A stretch of 64,000 bases of DNA from Rhizobium rosettiformans. Lineage in GTDB: Bacteria > Pseudomonadota > Alphaproteobacteria > Rhizobiales > Rhizobiaceae. Shown here piece after piece: positions 9,464 through 17,644 of this stretch (the stretch's first letter is position 1; the number at the start of each line of letters is the position of its first letter). The notes below the pieces were generated by a model, which was not told where the DNA came from, made no database searches, and saw nothing but the letters and a program-made list of their open reading frames with translations. The translations under genes and the position numbers were made by a program. The DNA lies in contig NZ_CP032405.1 in NCBI RefSeq assembly GCF_016806065.1, positions 2,322,001 to 2,386,000 on the forward strand, read 5' to 3'.

Positions 9464-10149
9464 ACCAGTCCCGCATTCTGGTCGTCGATGACGAGCCCCA
9501 GATCCAGCGTTTCCTGAAACCGTCTCTGACGGCCGCAGGCTACGAGGTCGTCGAAGCCGGAACGGGCGCCGAAGCGCTGAAGGCTGTCGCCACCCAGGCG
9601 CCGGATCTGGTCATCCTTGATCTCGGTCTGCCGGATATGGACGGCAAGGAGGTCATCGCCAGCCTGCGCGGCTGGTCGGATATCCCGATCGTCATCCTCT
9701 CGGCCAGGGATCGCGAGAGCGAGAAGATTGCGGCACTCGATCTGGGCGCCGACGACTATGTCGAGAAGCCCTTCGGCATTGGAGAGCTGACTGCCCGTAT
9801 CCGCACCGCGCTGCGTCATCGTGGACGCCGGGACGCGATCCCCACCGTGATGGAAATCGACGGCCTGACGATCGATCCGGTGAAGCGGCTCGTCTCGCGA
9901 GGCGGCGAGTTCGTGCATTTGACGCCGAAGGAGTACGACCTGCTCCTGTTGCTCGCCCGCCATACCGGTCGGGTCGTTACGCACCGCACATTGCTGACAT
10001 CCGTCTGGGGCCCCGCCCACGGCGACGACCTGCATTACCTGCGCGTCTTCATCGGCCAGCTCCGCCAGAAGATCGAACGCGATCCGACCCAGCCCCGGAT
10101 CGTGCGCACGGAACCGGGCGTGGGCTATCGGATGGCGGAGCAGGAGTAA
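9460..10149 (+). CDS. kdpE: KDP operon response regulator KdpE
   Basis: KdpE is the OmpR-type transcription factor that activates kdpFABC when phosphorylated by KdpD. The 229-residue product has a receiver domain with the acidic pair DDE at 10-12, phosphorylatable Asp54 (VILDLGLPDMDG) and the conserved Lys in EKPFG, followed by a winged-helix DNA-binding domain (FVHLTPKEYDLLLLLARH, GVGYRM at the end). It overlaps the end of kdpD by four bases. Its likely target is the T-rich, TTTACGCCCG-containing region before the kdp genes. Confidence 0.95.
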   Translation: MNQSRILVVDDEPQIQRFLKPSLTAAGYEVVEAGTGAEALKAVATQAPDLVILDLGLPDMDGKEVIASLRGWSDIPIVILSARDRESEKIAALDLGADDYVEKPFGIGELTARIRTALRHRGRRDAIPTVMEIDGLTIDPVKRLVSRGGEFVHLTPKEYDLLLLLARHTGRVVTHRTLLTSVWGPAHGDDLHYLRVFIGQLRQKIERDPTQPRIVRTEPGVGYRMAEQE

Positions 10150-10662
10150 AACCTGCTGCCGGTACCCAGCCAATTTTCGCGAGACCCGTTTCGGAACGAC
10201 GGATGGACTGAAGACCAGCAGCCGGGATTGCTCAAGTTGTTGAGAAGGCGTCGCTTTTTTCTGTGAGAAGCAGCCGCCAAATTTACGCGGAAAACCAACT
10301 TAAAATGGCCTGCCTGGAAAACCTGGATTCTCACACGATTTCAAAGGCTTAAAAAAATTGCCTTTGATTTTCCTCTGTTTTCCTGTCGCGAGCGACCGTG
10401 GATGCCATCTTTGTGCCCTGGCTTTGGGCCGACGTCAACATGGCGGGAGAGCGGCAATAATTTCCGCTCAAGAACGCGCTGCTGACGGCTAATATTGGCG
10501 ACCTGGGATGAGGTGATTAGCGTAAGTAAAGGCTGACCGTTACGGGGTCCGGACGGGTACCAGTTTGCGCGCAGCGCCGCCACCAACCTGCTGACCTTCT
10601 TCGTCCCATGGCAGGTGTGGGGTTGTTCGCTACGGGCTTAGGCAAGGCTAGTTGCCAGCCAT
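10150..10662. other. Intergenic region downstream of kdpE
   Basis: About 510 bases separate kdpE from the convergent FAD-dependent gene. Most of it (10153-10476) is copy B of the direct repeat that also lies upstream of kdp. I see no good rho-independent terminator for kdpDE. The minus-strand frame 10341-10586 crosses the repeat, has no identifiable ribosome binding site or family resemblance, and is not called. Bases 10477-10662 contain nothing that I recognise. Confidence 0.6.
10153..10476. repeat. Direct repeat, copy B (right of kdp), with 129-base internal segment
   Basis: The outer parts (10153-10254 and 10383-10476) match copy A at 1681-1875 in the same orientation. The central part, 10254-10382, is absent from copy A and is A/T-richer than the surroundings, with runs TTTTTT and AAAAAAATT. 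The junctions read GGCGTCGC on the left and CCTGTCGCGAGCGACCG on the right. Either copy A lost the segment or copy B gained it. No coding sequence or transposon end is evident. Confidence 0.75.
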
Positions 10663-12123
10663 TCACACCGTGGGGCTAATGACGATGGTCCTCGTCTCGC
10701 GGGCACAACAGCCGATGATCCGGTCCACCAAGCTCGCAGCTTGCGCGGCAATTTCCGGGACGCCTGTCAGCTCACCGAATGCTGGGCGAGCGGGCGGTCC
10801 GGCGACGAAGAGCGTGGATTTCGGTGTTCCTGCAACAGTGAGGGCTCTGCCAGCAAAGTCGCAAGCAAGGCCGAGACCGAGCGGATCCGGTTGGATGAAG
10901 CCATCCCGGTGCATGCCGAGCAGAAACCGCTGATGGGCCGCATAGTCCTGGAAATCAGGGCCAGTCGCCAGAAGGATGTGGCGGCAGCGAAACTCGGTCT
11001 TTCCTTCGCGGGTATCCACCGCCGCAAGAAGCTCTTGTCCGTCGTCCCTGATGGACATGAGATCGCCCGTTTCCAGTCTGACCCGACCAGTGTCGATGCC
11101 CAGTTCGAGGATGGCGGCCCCTTGGGGTGGCATCCGGTACCGATGAACATCATACCAGCGGCGGAGGCGCCTCAGGAATTTTTGTCGCTCGCGCATCGGC
11201 AGCGCTTGCCACAATGACGGTGCATGCTGACGCAGAGCATCGAACACGGACTGCCAGGGTATGCCATGCACCTGCGCATCTCTGATCGTCGCTCGCACCT
11301 TCGAGAGAAGCTTTCTGGCCGACGTGAGGTCGGTGCTGCTGAAGTCACCAAAGGGTGAAAAGCCACCGCCAGCATGCTTTCGCGGCATAAGGCCTGTGCG
11401 GGAGAGTAGGCTGACGGTCCCGGTGTGGCCAAGGGCCTTCAGGCGGCAGAGGGCATCAATTGCGGTGAGACCGGAGCCGACGATAAGGACGGGATCGCAC
11501 TTTCCGATTTCGTTGAACGCATCAGCGGCAAGGATATCTTTGACACGGCTCGTTGCCAAAGCGCTCAGCCTGTCGACGACGGGTGGTCTAGAGGCAGGAG
11601 GATGCCCGGTCGCAAGGATCAGAATGTCGGCCATGACGATGGTGCCGTTAGCCCCGCATATCCGCCACTGCTCGTTCTCTCGCTCGACAACCCGAACGAC
11701 ATCTCGGATGTGTCGCACCGCGCCACTGTCGAGATGGGGCGCAAGTTGCGCCTGCATGAAACGTCCGAAATCTCGACGCCGGGCAAAGATGCCTTCCGGG
11801 GTCACGGCCTGTGGATCGACCGTGAGCGTTCCGCTGGTCTGCAGCCAGTCGAGGAAGGCTGTCGGCGCGCCGGGGATGGCGCGCATTCTGTGTGCCGCGA
11901 CATTCAGGCGAACATCGATGTTCTGGACATCATAGGCAAGGCCACATCCGAGCTGCTCGCGGGACTCGAAGACCGTTACCTCTTCGATCTCCCGAACCCC
12001 GCGCTCGACCAGAAGTTTGGCAACAATCGCGCCCGTATATCCGCCGCCGATGATTGCGACGCGGGAGCCGGGGCGCGGCGTTTGCGCCTGCAGTCTCGGG
12101 GACGACATCCTGATCTTCAACAT
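10663..12123 (-). CDS. FAD/NAD(P)-binding protein (NAD_binding_9 type)
   Basis: The 486-residue protein starts with a classic dinucleotide-binding fold (VAIIGGGYTGAIVAKLL, about residues 22-38). A second nucleotide-binding motif follows (VLIVGSGLTAIDAL, about 210), and near the C-terminus is the flavin-site phrase LFVAGPPARPAFGE. This is the layout of the YdhS/HpnW-like NAD_binding_9 oxidoreductases, whose substrates are mostly unknown. The ATG at 12123 is supported by GGAAGGAAG about 7 bases upstream. It is divergent from the flavin reductase across a 140-base region that holds a palindrome shared with the Rrf2 and monooxygenase promoters, so a redox role in the same organosulfur pathway is inferred. 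Confidence 0.75.
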   Translation of the reverse strand: MLKIRMSSPRLQAQTPRPGSRVAIIGGGYTGAIVAKLLVERGVREIEEVTVFESREQLGCGLAYDVQNIDVRLNVAAHRMRAIPGAPTAFLDWLQTSGTLTVDPQAVTPEGIFARRRDFGRFMQAQLAPHLDSGAVRHIRDVVRVVERENEQWRICGANGTIVMADILILATGHPPASRPPVVDRLSALATSRVKDILAADAFNEIGKCDPVLIVGSGLTAIDALCRLKALGHTGTVSLLSRTGLMPRKHAGGGFSPFGDFSSTDLTSARKLLSKVRATIRDAQVHGIPWQSVFDALRQHAPSLWQALPMRERQKFLRRLRRWYDVHRYRMPPQGAAILELGIDTGRVRLETGDLMSIRDDGQELLAAVDTREGKTEFRCRHILLATGPDFQDYAAHQRFLLGMHRDGFIQPDPLGLGLACDFAGRALTVAGTPKSTLFVAGPPARPAFGELTGVPEIAAQAASLVDRIIGCCARETRTIVISPTV

Positions 12124-12168
12124 GGCAGTCTTCCTTCCGGTTCGCGGGTGGCAGATCTGGGCATATTT

Positions 12169-12185
12169 TCTATAAAATATATGGA
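12169..12185. promoter_or_regulatory. Candidate Rrf2 operator 1
   Basis: The sequence TCTATA-N5-TATGGA is an inverted repeat with one mismatch. It lies 46 bases upstream of the FAD protein start and 79 bases upstream of the flavin reductase start, in the divergent promoter region. Related sequences occur at 14196-14212 and 14350-14366 (the last one perfect). The shared pattern suggests one regulator, most simply the Rrf2 protein encoded within the cluster. Confidence 0.45.
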
Positions 12186-12263
12186 GATTAAAAACGCTTG
12201 TCTACTGCTTCGGTTCCGCGGCTGTTACCCATGCTTCAGATGCAGTCTTCACGGAGAGGTCAG

Positions 12264-12818
12264 ATGAACGTTTTTGTCGCCAGCGAATTCAGCGAGCCCC
12301 GCCTTCGCCCAGCGTCAGATCGACTGGTGTCCGATAGACCAGCCGACGCGGCCGGTTTGAAGGAGGCCTTGAGAACACTGGGTGGCGGTGTCAGCGTGAT
12401 CACGGCAGGTGAAGGTGCCGAGCGCTCAGGCGCCACGGTCACCTCTGCGACGGCTCTGTCCGTCGATCCCCCGCGTATGCTGGTGTCCCTCAACAGATCC
12501 TCCTCCACCTGGCCCGTCGTGGAGCGCTATCGCCACTTCGCGGTCAATGTGATTGGTGCCGCCCATCAGGATATTGCAAACCGCTTTGCGGGCATTGGTG
12601 GATTGAAGGGACCCGAGCGCTATGTTGGTGCCGAATGGACAAGGCTTGCCAGCGGAGCGCCCGTGCTGGAAGATGCGGTAGCAGCACTCGACTGCGAAGT
12701 TGAGGAGGCGATCGAGCGACACAGCCATGTCATCCTGATTGGTCGCGTCCTTTCGATACGTTTGAGCGGTGGGAGTTCACTCCTGTATCAGAATGGCAAA
12801 TACCACGCAGTGACGTAA
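12264..12818 (+). CDS. Flavin reductase (NADH:FMN oxidoreductase-like)
   Basis: The 184-residue product belongs to the flavin reductase domain family, which supplies reduced FMN to two-component monooxygenases. Typical features are TLGGGVSVITAG (about 37-48), the flavin-contacting stretch SGATVTSATALSVDPPRMLVSL split over residues about 55-76, FAVNVIGA, and the C-terminal LLYQNGKYHAV. The ATG at 12264 was preferred over one at 12198 because GGAGAGGT lies just upstream and the family fold begins soon after. It is followed after 30 bases by an SfnB-like gene and probably serves that protein and the LLM monooxygenase downstream. Confidence 0.85.
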   Translation: MNVFVASEFSEPRLRPASDRLVSDRPADAAGLKEALRTLGGGVSVITAGEGAERSGATVTSATALSVDPPRMLVSLNRSSSTWPVVERYRHFAVNVIGAAHQDIANRFAGIGGLKGPERYVGAEWTRLASGAPVLEDAVAALDCEVEEAIERHSHVILIGRVLSIRLSGGSSLLYQNGKYHAVT

Positions 12819-12848
12819 CTCTGGCTTGAGTGGAGGAGGGTCTGTTTG

Positions 12849-13727
12849 ATGGTGGTATCGACGGCTGATCGATTGCGACCCGTACCGGTTGCCCTGACGC
12901 GTGAGGCCGATGTCTTGGCCGCACTCGATCGCTTGGGACCTTCGGCGACAAGTCACAATCTGGATCAGGTCTCCGGTCTGCCCACGAGTGGGCTTCTCGC
13001 CATGTCCATTCCCGCGAGCTTCGGGGGAGCGGACATCTCGAACCTCATCGTCGCCGAGGCCGTCAGCCGACTGACCACCTGGAACGCAAAGGCGGCGGAG
13101 AAACTGCTCCGACATCTTGTGGCCTTGGAACTGGTTCGCACCAGCGGATCAGCAGAACAGCGCAGGGCGATTTACGGACGCGTTGTGCTGGGCGATGTCT
13201 TCGACTTGAGCGCCCATCGCGAGGGTGTTTCGCCGCCGAGGCTGGTACAGTCGGGTCTGGCTTTCGCCTTGGACAATGCTGGCTCGGATTTCGAGGTTGG
13301 TGCGGCAGACTGGCAAATCATCAGGGCGTCTGGATCAGGTTCTGAACCGGTGGCCGCCATTCTCGACAGCAAGCGCGTGTCACTCCGCGGCGAAGAGTCG
13401 TCATCGGAGTTGACCGTGCATCCCGATTACATTCTCTCCCTCGGTGAGAATGCGGACTGTCTGGCGCGGCTGATGGCGGCGTTTCTGATGGCTGCCGCAG
13501 CCCGCGGACGAGTTGGCGCGAAGACACTGACCTCAGGGGCAGTTCCTTCTGCTGCAATCGAACTCGAACTTCTGGACGCGATGATCCAGAAGGCAGCCTC
13601 CTTCATCGATGGCATTCAGGTGGACGACCCGCCAGTCGACTTAGCGCAGATCGATCGGTGTTGCCTCGCACTGGACACGGCGCGTTTGCGCTGTTCCGCG
13701 GATCACTCGCCGGCGATCAGATCCTGA
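12849..13727 (+). CDS. Divergent SfnB/acyl-CoA-dehydrogenase-like protein
   Basis: The 292-residue product resembles the N-terminal helical part of the SfnB/DszC branch of flavin-dependent acyl-CoA dehydrogenase homologues (GLLAMSIPASFGGADIS near residue 50, GSAEQRRAIYGRVVLGDVF near 100). SfnB-like proteins usually have about 400 residues. Here the region normally carrying the substrate and flavin contacts is strongly diverged and the protein is shorter. The start at 12849 has GGAGGAGGG eight bases upstream. The gene follows a flavin reductase and its last 25 bases overlap the convergent Rrf2 gene. It may be a reduced monooxygenase-like subunit or a decaying gene. The family assignment is tentative. 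Confidence 0.55.
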   Translation: MVVSTADRLRPVPVALTREADVLAALDRLGPSATSHNLDQVSGLPTSGLLAMSIPASFGGADISNLIVAEAVSRLTTWNAKAAEKLLRHLVALELVRTSGSAEQRRAIYGRVVLGDVFDLSAHREGVSPPRLVQSGLAFALDNAGSDFEVGAADWQIIRASGSGSEPVAAILDSKRVSLRGEESSSELTVHPDYILSLGENADCLARLMAAFLMAAAARGRVGAKTLTSGAVPSAAIELELLDAMIQKAASFIDGIQVDDPPVDLAQIDRCCLALDTARLRCSADHSPAIRS

Positions 13728-14149
13728 TCGGGCTGTTCCGACGCCACGAATTGCGTCAGCGTCATTGTGTCGAGAACAGCGGCCATGGCATCGCGAACCT
13801 GCGTCATGGAAATCCGGATCTGGCATGATGCTGGGTCCCGGCAATCGTCGCAGGCTTCGAATGCCGTACGACTGGCGCAGCGGATTGGCGCAAGTGGCCC
13901 GTCAAGGGCGCGGATGACCTGACCGATCATGATCTCGTCGGCGGGTTTTGACAGCGCGTAACCGCCATTCGGCCCCTTCTTCGAGCGCAGGAAGCCGTTG
14001 TTGCGCAGCTCCAGCAGGATCGTGTCGAGGAACTTCTTCGGAATATTGTTTCGCGTCGCGATGTCGGTCACGAACGCCGTCTGCCCTGGCTCCAGACCCG
14101 CGAGGTCGACCAGCGCTTTCAGACCATACTTGCCTTTGTTGGTGAGCAT
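13703..14149 (-). CDS. Rrf2 family transcriptional regulator with cysteine cluster
   Basis: The 148-residue protein begins with the Rrf2 winged helix (GKYGLKALVDLA, NIPKKFLDTILLELRNNGFL, KKGPNGGYAL). It carries cysteines at 91, 100, 103 and 109, in the loop where IscR, RirA and NsrR bind an iron-sulfur cluster. An iron-sulfur or redox signal is therefore likely, although CymR-type members of the family sense sulfur status without a cluster. It sits between the flavin reductase/SfnB-like pair and the LLM monooxygenase operon. The 264 bases upstream contain two copies of an A/T-rich inverted repeat, so autoregulation and control of the neighbours are inferred. Its 3' end overlaps the SfnB-like gene by 25 bases. 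Confidence 0.88.
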   Translation of the reverse strand: MLTNKGKYGLKALVDLAGLEPGQTAFVTDIATRNNIPKKFLDTILLELRNNGFLRSKKGPNGGYALSKPADEIMIGQVIRALDGPLAPIRCASRTAFEACDDCRDPASCQIRISMTQVRDAMAAVLDTMTLTQFVASEQPDQDLIAGE

Positions 14150-14195
14150 CGCGGAGATATCCGGCCGAAGGCCTCAAGGGTGATTTTGCTCATCG

Positions 14196-14212
14196 TATAT
14201 AGTTTTTATGAA
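14196..14212. promoter_or_regulatory. Candidate Rrf2 operator 2 (autoregulatory)
   Basis: The sequence TATATA-N5-TATGAA has the same spacing as the sites at 12169 and 14350 but is the weakest of the three. It lies 47 bases upstream of the Rrf2 start codon, where it would overlap the promoter of that gene. Confidence 0.35.
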
Positions 14213-14349
14213 GTAAGCGTTCAAGCCGTATTCCGGATCGAGTGAGCCAAGTGCGTCAGCCTTTTTGCTTCCGCGTCGCAGATGTCTCAGATCGGCGTCA
14301 CATTCGAAAATCCATTCGCCGACGGGCTGAATCTTTGCAATCCCATTTC

Positions 14350-14366
14350 TCTATATAAATTATAGA
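14350..14366. promoter_or_regulatory. Candidate Rrf2 operator 3 (monooxygenase operon)
   Basis: The sequence TCTATA-TAAAT-TATAGA is a perfect inverted repeat with 6-base arms and a 5-base spacer, 47 bases before the LLM monooxygenase start. A TTGCAA (14335-14340) just upstream could act as the -35 element, which would place the palindrome over the core promoter, as expected for a repressor site. Confidence 0.5.
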
Positions 14367-14413
14367 CATTGTAGGCTGACCTCATTCGATAATCGAGTGA
14401 GAGAGGACCAGCC

Positions 14414-15766
14414 ATGACACGCAAGATCAGATTAGGCGCATTTCTTCCCGGCGGCGGACAGCATGTCGCCTCCTGGCGGCATCCGGATCAGCCGGCGGAT
14501 GGTGCCCTCAGCTTCGAGTTTCACAAGCAGTTGGCTCTCACCGCCGAGAGGGGATTGTTCGACGCCTACTTCCTTGCCGACGGTCTGGCCGTCGGCTTCG
14601 GCGGCGCGCGGGAAGGCGGAAATGCAAGGGTCGCCGGCTTTGAGCCCGTTACGCTGTTTTCGGCGCTTGCCCCGTTCACCACCCATCTCGGTTTCATCGC
14701 GACGGCGTCGACGACCTATGAGGAGCCCTACAATACGGCGCGCAAGTTCGCCTCGCTTGACCTGATCTCGGACGGCCGGGCCGGCTGGAACGTCGTCACG
14801 ACAACGGGCGATGCCACGGCGCAGAACTTCAACCGTGATCAGCAGCTCCCGCATGCCGACCGCTACAAGCGCGCCGCCGAGCATGTCGATGTCGTCAAGA
14901 AGCTCTGGGACAGTTTTGAGGACGATGCCTTCATCCGCGACAAGGAAACGGGTGTCTTCTTCGATCCCGGCAAGCTGCATGATGCCGCGCACAAGGGCGA
15001 GCACTTCAAGGTCAAGGGACCACTCAACGTCTCTCGCTCGCGCCAGGGGCATCCTGTCATCGTCCAGGCAGGCCAATCCGATGACGGCCGTGGTCTGGCC
15101 GCTGCGACGGCAGAGGTGATCTTCACCGCCCACCAGCACATCGAGACCGCGCAGGAATTCTACCGCGACATCAAGAATCGTGCCCGTGGCCTAGGGCGCA
15201 ACCCCGACCACATCCTGATCATGCCCGGTGTCTCGCCCTTCGTCGGTCGCACAGAGGAAGAAGCGCGCGAGAAATACGATCGCCTGACCTCGCTGATCCT
15301 GGAGGAAGACGGCATCGGCCTGCTCAACGGCCTGACAGGTGGCACGCTCGACTTGAGGGGCTACGATCTCGACGGTCCACTGCCACCCGCGCCCCCGACT
15401 GAGGGCATGAAGAGCCGGCAGGCGTTGATCCGCCAGATCGCCGACGAGAACAATTTCTCGATCCGCCAGCTCTACCAGTGGGTCGCCTCGGCGCGCGGTC
15501 ACTTCACCATTGTCGGAACGCCCGTGCAGATTGCTGACACGCTGCAGCAATGGTTCGAAAATGAAGCGGCTGACGGCTTCAACATCCTGCCGCCCTGGCT
15601 TCCGACAGGTCTCAACGACTTCGTCGATCTCGTCATTTCCGAGCTGCAACGCCGCGGGCTCTTCCGCACCGCCTATGAGGGCCGGACGCTCCGCGAAAAC
15701 CTTGGCCTGCCGTTTCCGATCAACCGCTATGCCGCCGACCATCAGGTCGTGCAGGCCGCCGAATGA
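14414..15766 (+). CDS. LLM-class FMNH2-dependent monooxygenase (NtaA/SnaA/DszA family)
   Basis: The 450-residue protein is a bacterial-luciferase-like TIM barrel of the NtaA/SnaA/DszA group. These enzymes use reduced FMN and oxygen to break C-S or C-N bonds in sulfonates, sulfones and chelators. Recognisable parts are GAFLPGGGQHVASWRHP at the N-terminus, the stretch ending SDGRAGWNVVTT, and HPVIVQAGQSDDGRGLAA. Reduced flavin probably comes from the reductase at 12.3 kb. The start has a good ribosome binding site (GAGAGGA). The gene leads an operon with an ABC importer of the sulfonate/nitrate/taurine class, so the substrate is probably an imported organosulfur compound. It cannot be identified from sequence. 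Confidence 0.88.
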   Translation: MTRKIRLGAFLPGGGQHVASWRHPDQPADGALSFEFHKQLALTAERGLFDAYFLADGLAVGFGGAREGGNARVAGFEPVTLFSALAPFTTHLGFIATASTTYEEPYNTARKFASLDLISDGRAGWNVVTTTGDATAQNFNRDQQLPHADRYKRAAEHVDVVKKLWDSFEDDAFIRDKETGVFFDPGKLHDAAHKGEHFKVKGPLNVSRSRQGHPVIVQAGQSDDGRGLAAATAEVIFTAHQHIETAQEFYRDIKNRARGLGRNPDHILIMPGVSPFVGRTEEEAREKYDRLTSLILEEDGIGLLNGLTGGTLDLRGYDLDGPLPPAPPTEGMKSRQALIRQIADENNFSIRQLYQWVASARGHFTIVGTPVQIADTLQQWFENEAADGFNILPPWLPTGLNDFVDLVISELQRRGLFRTAYEGRTLRENLGLPFPINRYAADHQVVQAAE

Positions 15767-15777
15767 GGAGGTCCCCC

Positions 15778-16617
15778 ATGTCCTACGAAGACATCCATCA
15801 CGGACGGGCTTATGGCCTCGATCTCTCCCCAAATGTCGACACCGCACCCCGCTGGCTCAGTCAGGCAACGGCAGCGATCGGGCCCCTCCTGGGCCGCTAT
15901 GGTCTCGTGATCGCCTTCCTCATCCTCTGGCAGGCCTCGTCGAAACTCGGATGGGTGAATGCATCCGTCTTCCCGCCGCTCGATCAGATCATCGGCGCCT
16001 TGTGGAAGGCGCTCTCCTCGGGCGCCATCGTCGATGACATCGCGATCAGCCTGCAGCGCTCCGGCATCGCCTTTGTTGCCGCCGTCGGCCTTGGCATTCC
16101 GCTCGGCCTCTTCATGGGACAGGTCAGGGCTGTCGAGCGGGCACTTGATCCGCTCTTGCAGTTCTTCCGCCAGACCTCGGCGCTCGCCCTTTATCCGGTT
16201 TTCATCCTGCTTCTCGGTCTGGGCGAAGCGTCGAAGGTCTTCGTCATCTTCTGGGCGACGCTCTTCCCGATCCTCCTGTCGACGATCGGTGGGGTGAAGG
16301 AGGTCGACAAGAAGCTTATCGAGATGGCTCGCACTTATGGTGCTGGGTCTTTGCAGATATTCCGTCGTGTCGTGCTTCCAGCCTCAGTGCCCGCAATCTT
16401 CGTCGGCCTCAGGCTTTCCGCGACGACGGCGCTGCTGCTCCTCATCGCAGCGGAGATGATCGGTGCCAACAAGGGCATCGGCTTCCAGGTGATGAATGCC
16501 CAATACAACTTCCAGATCCCGCTGATGTTCGCGGCCATCCTGCTTCTCGCGCTGCTTGGCCTCGCCGCGAACGCCGCCCTCGTCCTTCTGCAGCGGCGAC
16601 TTTGCCGCTGGGCCTGA
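15778..16617 (+). CDS. ABC transporter permease, SsuC/TauC-like
   Basis: The 279-residue inner-membrane protein has about six helices and the permease EAA-type loop that contacts the ATPase (MARTYGAGSLQIFRRVVLPA, about residues 181-200). It matches the sulfonate/nitrate/taurine importer class. A frame is open from an ATG at 15763 overlapping the monooxygenase stop. The ATG at 15778 is preferred because GAGGAGGT lies 6 bases ahead of it. It precedes the substrate-binding protein and the ATPase of the same importer. Confidence 0.9.
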   Translation: MSYEDIHHGRAYGLDLSPNVDTAPRWLSQATAAIGPLLGRYGLVIAFLILWQASSKLGWVNASVFPPLDQIIGALWKALSSGAIVDDIAISLQRSGIAFVAAVGLGIPLGLFMGQVRAVERALDPLLQFFRQTSALALYPVFILLLGLGEASKVFVIFWATLFPILLSTIGGVKEVDKKLIEMARTYGAGSLQIFRRVVLPASVPAIFVGLRLSATTALLLLIAAEMIGANKGIGFQVMNAQYNFQIPLMFAAILLLALLGLAANAALVLLQRRLCRWA

Positions 16618-16664
16618 CCAGACATCGCACGCATCCCTCCATTCTCGTTACAAAGGAAACTCTC

Positions 16665-17642
16665 ATGACCTTCCATTCCCGCAAGCTCGCTCTTTCCGCA
16701 GCACTCGCAATAGCCCTCTCGGGTTCCGCCTACGCTGCCGATGAGGTCAAGTTCCGCTATCTCGCTAGCCAGGGCGGATTGTCCGCCCATGAGTTGGCCG
16801 CTGAACTCGGCTATTTCGAAGGCACCGGCATCACCATCGAGAATGTCGGCTATGCCACTGGCGGCCCGGCCTCGCTCATTGCGCTGGCCTCCGGCGATGT
16901 CGAGATCGGCAGTGCTGCCACCTCTGCTGTCTTGAACTCGATCATCGGTGGCAACGACTTCGTCGCGGCCTATCCCTCGAACGGCATCAACGACGAGGTC
17001 CAGTCGATCTTCTACGTGTTGGAAGGCAGTCCAATCCGCGAGATCAAGGACATTGCCGGAAAGACCGTCGCAGTGAACACGCTCGGTGCTCATCTCGACT
17101 ACACGATCCGCGAAGCGCTGCATTCCGTCGGTTTGCCGTCGGATGCCGCCAATCAGATCGTCGTTCCTGGGCCGCAGCTTGAACAGGTCCTGCGCTCCGG
17201 TCAGGTCGACGTCTCGGCCTTCGGCTACTGGCAGACGACCTTCGAGGGTGCGGCGAAGCAGAAGGGTGGGCTCCGTGCGATCTTCGACGACACTGATGTT
17301 CTGGGCGAAATCGCCGGTGGCTTCATCGTCCTGCGCCGCGACTTCATCCAAAAACATCCGGAAGCTGCCAAGGTCTTCGTCGAACAGTCCGAGCGTGCAC
17401 TCGACTATGCCCGCGAAAACCCTGAGGAAACCAAGGCAATCCTTGGCAAGGCACTGGCAGAGCGCGGCGAGAACGCTGATATCGCCCAGTTCTTCCGAGG
17501 CTATGGAGTTCGCCCCGGCGGCAAGGCAGTCGAGCGTGACCTGCAGTTCTGGATCGATGTCCTGGTTCGGGAAGGCAAGCTGAAGGAAGGTCAGCTCTCG
17601 GCCAACGAGATCCTCTATTCCCCCGAGACGGCGAGCAATTGA
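16665..17642 (+). CDS. ABC transporter substrate-binding protein, sulfonate/nitrate type
   Basis: The 325-residue protein begins with a secretion signal (RKLALSAALAIALSGSAYA, cleavage expected after residue 24) and folds as a periplasmic binding protein of the SsuA/NMT1 type (GGPASLIALASGDVEIGSAATS, split motif near residues 66-87). It should capture the substrate used by the upstream LLM monooxygenase. The ATG at 16665 with AAAGGAAA upstream fits the signal peptide. The in-frame extension from 16602 would put the signal sequence internally and was rejected. The stop TGA overlaps the region just before the ATPase start. Confidence 0.9.
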   Translation: MTFHSRKLALSAALAIALSGSAYAADEVKFRYLASQGGLSAHELAAELGYFEGTGITIENVGYATGGPASLIALASGDVEIGSAATSAVLNSIIGGNDFVAAYPSNGINDEVQSIFYVLEGSPIREIKDIAGKTVAVNTLGAHLDYTIREALHSVGLPSDAANQIVVPGPQLEQVLRSGQVDVSAFGYWQTTFEGAAKQKGGLRAIFDDTDVLGEIAGGFIVLRRDFIQKHPEAAKVFVEQSERALDYARENPEETKAILGKALAERGENADIAQFFRGYGVRPGGKAVERDLQFWIDVLVREGKLKEGQLSANEILYSPETASN

Positions 17643-17644
17643 TC

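Noticed and set aside
1681-10476. kdp locus as a composite transposon
   Set aside because: The flanking repeats carry no transposase, terminal inverted repeats or target duplications, so a transposon cannot be supported.
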